From assembly GCA_031286245.1 (NCBI GenBank), contig JAITUO010000168.1, positions 1 to 7,915 of the forward strand: 7,915 nucleotides of DNA, given 5' to 3'. Origin of the DNA: Coriobacteriales bacterium (GTDB lineage Bacteria; Actinomycetota; Coriobacteriia; Coriobacteriales; UBA8131). This document shows, piece after piece, positions 5,325 to 7,915 of this stretch. Every line of letters begins with the position of its first letter. Position 1 is the first letter of the stretch. Both the position numbers and the translations under genes were made by a program. A model generated the notes under the pieces. That model was not told the origin of the DNA. It ran no database searches and saw nothing but the letters and a program-made list of their open reading frames with translations.

Positions 5325-6104
5325 ATGCTCAAGCAGATTATTAAGATAGATGTGGATAAGTGTGATGGCTGCGGTGCTTGTGTGACTGCCTGTCACGAAG
5401 ACGCCATTGGGCTGGTCAATGGAAAAGCCCAATTGTTGCGTGAGGATTATTGTGACGGTTTAGGTGATTGCCTGTCAGCTTGTCCACTGGATGCGATCAG
5501 TTTTGAACAGATCGATGTGGTGCCGATTAGCCAAAGCCCATTGCTAAGCACAGAAAGTATCGACCATCATGATTCAGAGCCATTCAACCAAGAGTGTTCA
5601 TGCTCCGAAAATGCTGAGTCATATACTGGCGACAAGTCACCAGCAGAGTCAAATACTAGCGACAAGTCTCCAGCAGAGTCATATTCATGCGACAAGTCTC
5701 CAGCAGAATCATATACTGGTGACAAGTCTCCAGCAGAGTTGCGAATCAGCCTTGCGAACTGGCCAATCCAGATAAAGTTGGTACCCGAAAAGGCTGGTTA
5801 TTATGATAAAGCCGACCTGTTGATTGCCGCTGACTGTACCGCCTTTGCCTACAGCAGCTTTCATCCAGAGTTCTTGTCAGACCATACAACTCTGATCGGC
5901 TGTCCGAAACTCGATGCGATCGACTACACAGAGAAACTGGCAGCAATATTTCAAAACGACATCAAGAGCATCACGGTGCTGCGTATGGAAGTCCCCTGCT
6001 GCAAAGGGCTCGCCACAGCAACACAGACTGCCTTGCAATCAACCGGTAAGACAATCCCCCTCCAGGTCATTGTTTTGTCTAGAGACGGGCGGATCCTCGG
6101 GTAA
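5325..6104 (+). CDS. 4Fe-4S ferredoxin-domain protein with repeat linker and conserved C-terminal domain
   Basis: This is a 259-residue cytoplasmic protein. Residues 1-60 form a dicluster-type ferredoxin domain: C13xxC16xxC19xxxC23 and then C43-x5-C49-x3-C53P. The second group reads CDGLGDC and lacks the usual middle cysteine (Leu46 is there). From memory this CDGLG pattern is typical of the family, so one cluster may be atypical or three-Cys ligated. Residues 61-97 are a linker with CSC at 91-93. Residues 98-137 are four 10-residue repeats ending in DKSPA. Residues 139-259 are the conserved C-terminal domain (NWPIQIKLVPEKAG, ADLLIAADC171TAFAY, IGC193PKLD, RMEVPC225C226KGL). Such proteins occur widely in anaerobes and are presumed electron-transfer or redox-sensing proteins; the precise role is unknown. 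It lies 74 bp after the membrane-protein gene on the same strand, possibly in the same transcript. It could help deliver electrons for reactivating the corrinoid, but nothing in the sequence shows this. Confidence 0.88.
   Translation: MLKQIIKIDVDKCDGCGACVTACHEDAIGLVNGKAQLLREDYCDGLGDCLSACPLDAISFEQIDVVPISQSPLLSTESIDHHDSEPFNQECSCSENAESYTGDKSPAESNTSDKSPAESYSCDKSPAESYTGDKSPAELRISLANWPIQIKLVPEKAGYYDKADLLIAADCTAFAYSSFHPEFLSDHTTLIGCPKLDAIDYTEKLAAIFQNDIKSITVLRMEVPCCKGLATATQTALQSTGKTIPLQVIVLSRDGRILG
5616..5735 (+). repeat. Four in-frame 30-bp tandem repeats in the 4Fe-4S protein gene
   Basis: Units at 5616-5645, 5646-5675, 5676-5705 and 5706-5735 are each exactly 30 bp, with no indels and only a few substitutions. 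They encode ESYTGDKSPA, ESNTSDKSPA, ESYSCDKSPA and ESYTGDKSPA. The array is Ser-, Pro- and charge-rich, as expected of a flexible linker. Near-identity at DNA level suggests recent expansion and that copy number could vary between strains. Confidence 0.9.
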
Positions 6105-6121
6105 ATCTAAGAATAAAGCCA

Positions 6122-6163
6122 GCGCAGAGCCAATATTGACTACAGTCAATATAGGCTCTGCGC
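6122..6163. terminator. Long hairpin between convergent genes, probable bidirectional terminator
   Basis: Arms 6122-6141 and 6144-6163 are complementary over 20 bases with one internal A-A mismatch. The first ten pairs are GC-rich (GCGCAGAGCC) and the inner part is AT-rich. It lies 17 bases after the stop of the plus-strand 4Fe-4S gene and 19 bases beyond the minus-strand threonine aldolase stop. It therefore serves both transcripts. Neither flank has a strong T run (TTTATTCTT on the minus side, ATAACAG on the plus side). Confidence 0.65.
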
Positions 6164-6182
6164 ATAACAGCCTCAACACACC

Positions 6183-7217
6183 TCACGATAGAGCAGCCAG
6201 ATCTTCTAAAAACTGATCGATTTTCTCTTCTTTTGTAGCCCAGGAGGCAACCAGCCGGATGGCAGCTGTCTCACCGTAACTTTCCCAGTCATGAAACCCA
6301 TAGATCTTATGTAGTTGTTCGACAATCGAAGCCGGGAGAATCGGGAAAACCTGGTTGGTCTGAATCGGGCTTAGAAGCTCATAACCTAATCCCGTGATGC
6401 CCGCTGCAAGCCGAGCACCCATTGAATTGGCATGTCTGGCCAAGTCATCATAAAGCCCTTCTGTGAACAACGCAGTGAATTGGATGCCCATACCAGCACT
6501 TTTTGCCAGCAAGGCCCCATGTTGTTTCAGATAATATCGGAAGGCTGGCTTGATCTCGTCGTTAATGATCACAATCGCTTCGCCATAGATGGCACCATTC
6601 TTGGTTCCACCGATATAGAAGGCATCGACCAGATTGGCGAAATCTGCATAACTCAGATCGCACCACTGACTATTGATTGCCGCACCCAGTCTGGCACCAT
6701 CGGCGTATAGATATAAACCGTTGGCTTTACAGCATTCATGGAGGGCTGTCAGCTCAGCCCTGTTATAGACACTGCCCAGCTCAGTCGACTGAGAGATATA
6801 GACAGCCCGGGGCTTGACCATATGCTCTCCTTCATGATAGTCGACGATTGCCTGGATATCGCCAGCAGTCAGTTTTCCGTCTTTCTCAGCAACCGGACAG
6901 ATCTTATGACCAGTCGCTTCAATCGCCCCCGTCTCATGGGTGTTGATATGCCCAAGTGTTGTGGCAATCACTGCCTCAAATGGACGTAGGCTGGCTGCCA
7001 GAACAATCAAGTTGGCATGAGTGCCTCCACTGGCGAAATGCACATCGGCGGTAGGCATAGCGGTTTTCTCCCGAATTAAATCTATTGCTTTCAGGCAATA
7101 CTCGTCCAGTCCATATCCTTCGAACTGACTGTAACCGACCGCTGACAAAGCAGCTAAGACTTGCGGATGCGCTAGTTCGCTGTAGTCGTTATTGAACTGA
7201 TATTTCAAGGCACTCAC
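6183..7217 (-). CDS. Low-specificity L-threonine aldolase (PLP-dependent)
   Basis: This 344-residue, fold-type I PLP enzyme of the threonine aldolase / beta-eliminating lyase family cleaves L-threonine or L-allo-threonine to glycine and acetaldehyde in the cytoplasm. Motifs in order are SGGTHANLI (63-71, phosphate-binding region), GHINTHETGA (89-98), YADGARLG (171-178, with D173 contacting the PLP ring nitrogen) and YIGGTKNG (201-208, with K206 as the Schiff-base lysine). Length is normal and the gene looks intact. The start is GTG at 7217, supported by GGAGG at 7227-7231 with a 9-base spacer. The gene begins 15 bp after the acetyltransferase stop, so the two are probably cotranscribed. It is ltaE/ltaA-like, but I do not assign a symbol because several subfamilies share these motifs. 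Sibling activities such as serine-hydroxymethyl aldol cleavage cannot be excluded. Confidence 0.93.
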   Translation of the reverse strand: MSALKYQFNNDYSELAHPQVLAALSAVGYSQFEGYGLDEYCLKAIDLIREKTAMPTADVHFASGGTHANLIVLAASLRPFEAVIATTLGHINTHETGAIEATGHKICPVAEKDGKLTAGDIQAIVDYHEGEHMVKPRAVYISQSTELGSVYNRAELTALHECCKANGLYLYADGARLGAAINSQWCDLSYADFANLVDAFYIGGTKNGAIYGEAIVIINDEIKPAFRYYLKQHGALLAKSAGMGIQFTALFTEGLYDDLARHANSMGARLAAGITGLGYELLSPIQTNQVFPILPASIVEQLHKIYGFHDWESYGETAAIRLVASWATKEEKIDQFLEDLAALS

Positions 7218-7232
7218 CGGTTGTAACCTCCG

Positions 7233-7793
7233 TTAATTAATCTGACGATTCGCCAAATCACTGGCGACAATCGCATATTGTCTGACATCGTGCAGCACGC
7301 CGATGTTGTTTTTACCACCCTGGCGGATGATACCTTCATACTGCATGCCGCTTTTTTCCATCACTCTGCCACTGGCTGGGTTGTTGACATGATGGATCGC
7401 CCAGATGCGATTGGCACCAATGCTGAACAGGTAACCGATTACCGCTTTTAAAGCCTCTGTCATGATCCCTCTCCCCCACCAACTGCGGCCCATGCAATAA
7501 CCGACCGCAATCGACTTGAGGTTCTCATTCGGCTCATGGGCACCGATGGCTCCGATCAATGTACCTTCGTACTCGATTGCCCATTGGTAGAAATCTGGCT
7601 GCCGGTAATCATTGACCCAACTTCGCAAAACTCCAGTAGTCACAGAGATATCGCCATGCGGTTGCCAGGTCAGATAACGGGTGACTTCAGCGTCATTGGC
7701 CCAGTTGTAGAACATCAATGCCGCGTCATCTAGCCTGAAACGGCGCAAAACCAAGCGCTCTGTAGTAATCGTTTGTGTGCCTCTATGCTGCAC
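7233..7793 (-). CDS. GNAT acetyltransferase, RimJ/RimL type
   Basis: This 186-residue protein of the GNAT superfamily (Acetyltransf_3, RimJ/RimL-like) transfers acetyl from acetyl-CoA to an amine. The acceptor is unknown: it may be a ribosomal-protein N-terminus, an amino sugar, an antibiotic or another small molecule. It opens with the typical ITTERLVLRRFRLDDA (9-24). The acetyl-CoA motif A is GYCMGRSWWGRGIMTEAL (98-115) with the GRG pyrophosphate loop, and motif B contains NNPASGRVMEKSGM (137-150). The best start is GTG at 7793. It has only a weak GAGG 4 bases upstream, and no ATG lies near in frame, so the exact start is uncertain. It is followed directly by threonine aldolase. The 69-bp gap to the partial gene upstream shows no clear promoter. 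Confidence 0.88.
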   Translation of the reverse strand: MQHRGTQTITTERLVLRRFRLDDAALMFYNWANDAEVTRYLTWQPHGDISVTTGVLRSWVNDYRQPDFYQWAIEYEGTLIGAIGAHEPNENLKSIAVGYCMGRSWWGRGIMTEALKAVIGYLFSIGANRIWAIHHVNNPASGRVMEKSGMQYEGIIRQGGKNNIGVLHDVRQYAIVASDLANRQIN

Positions 7794-7862
7794 GATGCCT
7801 CGAATTTCGTTAATTGACTGATGCCAGAGTATCGATGAATATCACTTGTTTGCTATAGCGAC

Positions 7863-7915
7863 TCAGGCCAGCTTATCGTCCATCCATTCGATGGCATCGC
7901 GAATCACACGATCCT
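7863..7915 (-). CDS. C-terminal end of an unidentified minus-strand gene
   Basis: Only the last 16 codons and the TGA are in the window, reading DRVIRDAIEWMDDKLA before the stop. The composition is protein-like (amphipathic helix) and the strand agrees with the next two genes. It stops 69 bp before the acetyltransferase start. The fragment is too short to identify, and a chance open frame cannot be excluded. Confidence 0.5.
   Translation of the reverse strand, partial: DRVIRDAIEWMDDKLA

Noticed and set aside
5616..5735. CRISPR-like array
   Set aside because: The 30-bp units are directly adjacent with no spacers and are in frame inside a coding sequence.
5569..5775. Second frame through the tandem repeats giving a periodic His-, Gln- and Ser-rich peptide
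   Set aside because: The periodicity is a by-product of the 30-bp repeats in the real frame. The real frame joins two conserved domains.

Overview
The window looks like part of a mid-GC anaerobic bacterial chromosome, most likely Bacillota (Clostridia or a relative). The basis is strong GGAGG-type ribosome binding sites, several GTG starts, corrinoid-dependent methyl-transfer proteins, a PadR-type regulator and a clostridial-style 4Fe-4S protein. No species can be named. No phage, transposon, CRISPR, tRNA or rRNA was seen.

Left part (1-3648, all minus strand). A four-gene cassette is read from 3648 down to 489: a UROD-fold methyltransferase, a corrinoid (B12) carrier protein, a second UROD-fold methyltransferase and an unrecognised 48-residue acidic protein. 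Gaps are only 11-30 bp, and each downstream gene has its own good ribosome binding site. The expected chemistry is transfer of a methyl group from an unknown donor (O-, N-, S- or halo-methyl) to the cobalt of the carrier. A tetrahydrofolate methyltransferase (MtrH-like) and a RamA/RACo-type reductive activator, which such systems normally need, are not in the window. A hairpin at 414-456 probably ends the operon. Beyond it, running off the left edge, is the N-terminal part of a family 6 DNA-deoxyinosine (hypoxanthine) glycosylase.

Centre (3649-4312). A 660-bp divergent intergenic region holds a good minus-strand promoter for the methyltransferase operon with a dyad over its -10, a 59-bp sequence present twice with a 63-bp period, one or two plausible plus-strand promoters, a leader hairpin, a run of nine C, and a dyad upstream of padR. 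A short element is shared between the dyad-containing regions of the two divergent promoters. This suggests, but does not prove, that the PadR protein controls both units.

Right-centre (4313-6104, plus strand). A PadR-family regulator overlaps by ATGA a two-helix membrane protein. After 74 bp comes a 4Fe-4S protein whose linker carries four exact-length 30-bp (10-residue) tandem repeats. A 20-bp-arm hairpin at 6122-6163 separates this unit from the convergent one.

Right part (6183-7915, minus strand). A low-specificity L-threonine aldolase lies downstream of a RimJ/RimL-type GNAT acetyltransferase with a 15-bp gap. The last codons of another minus-strand gene enter at the right edge.
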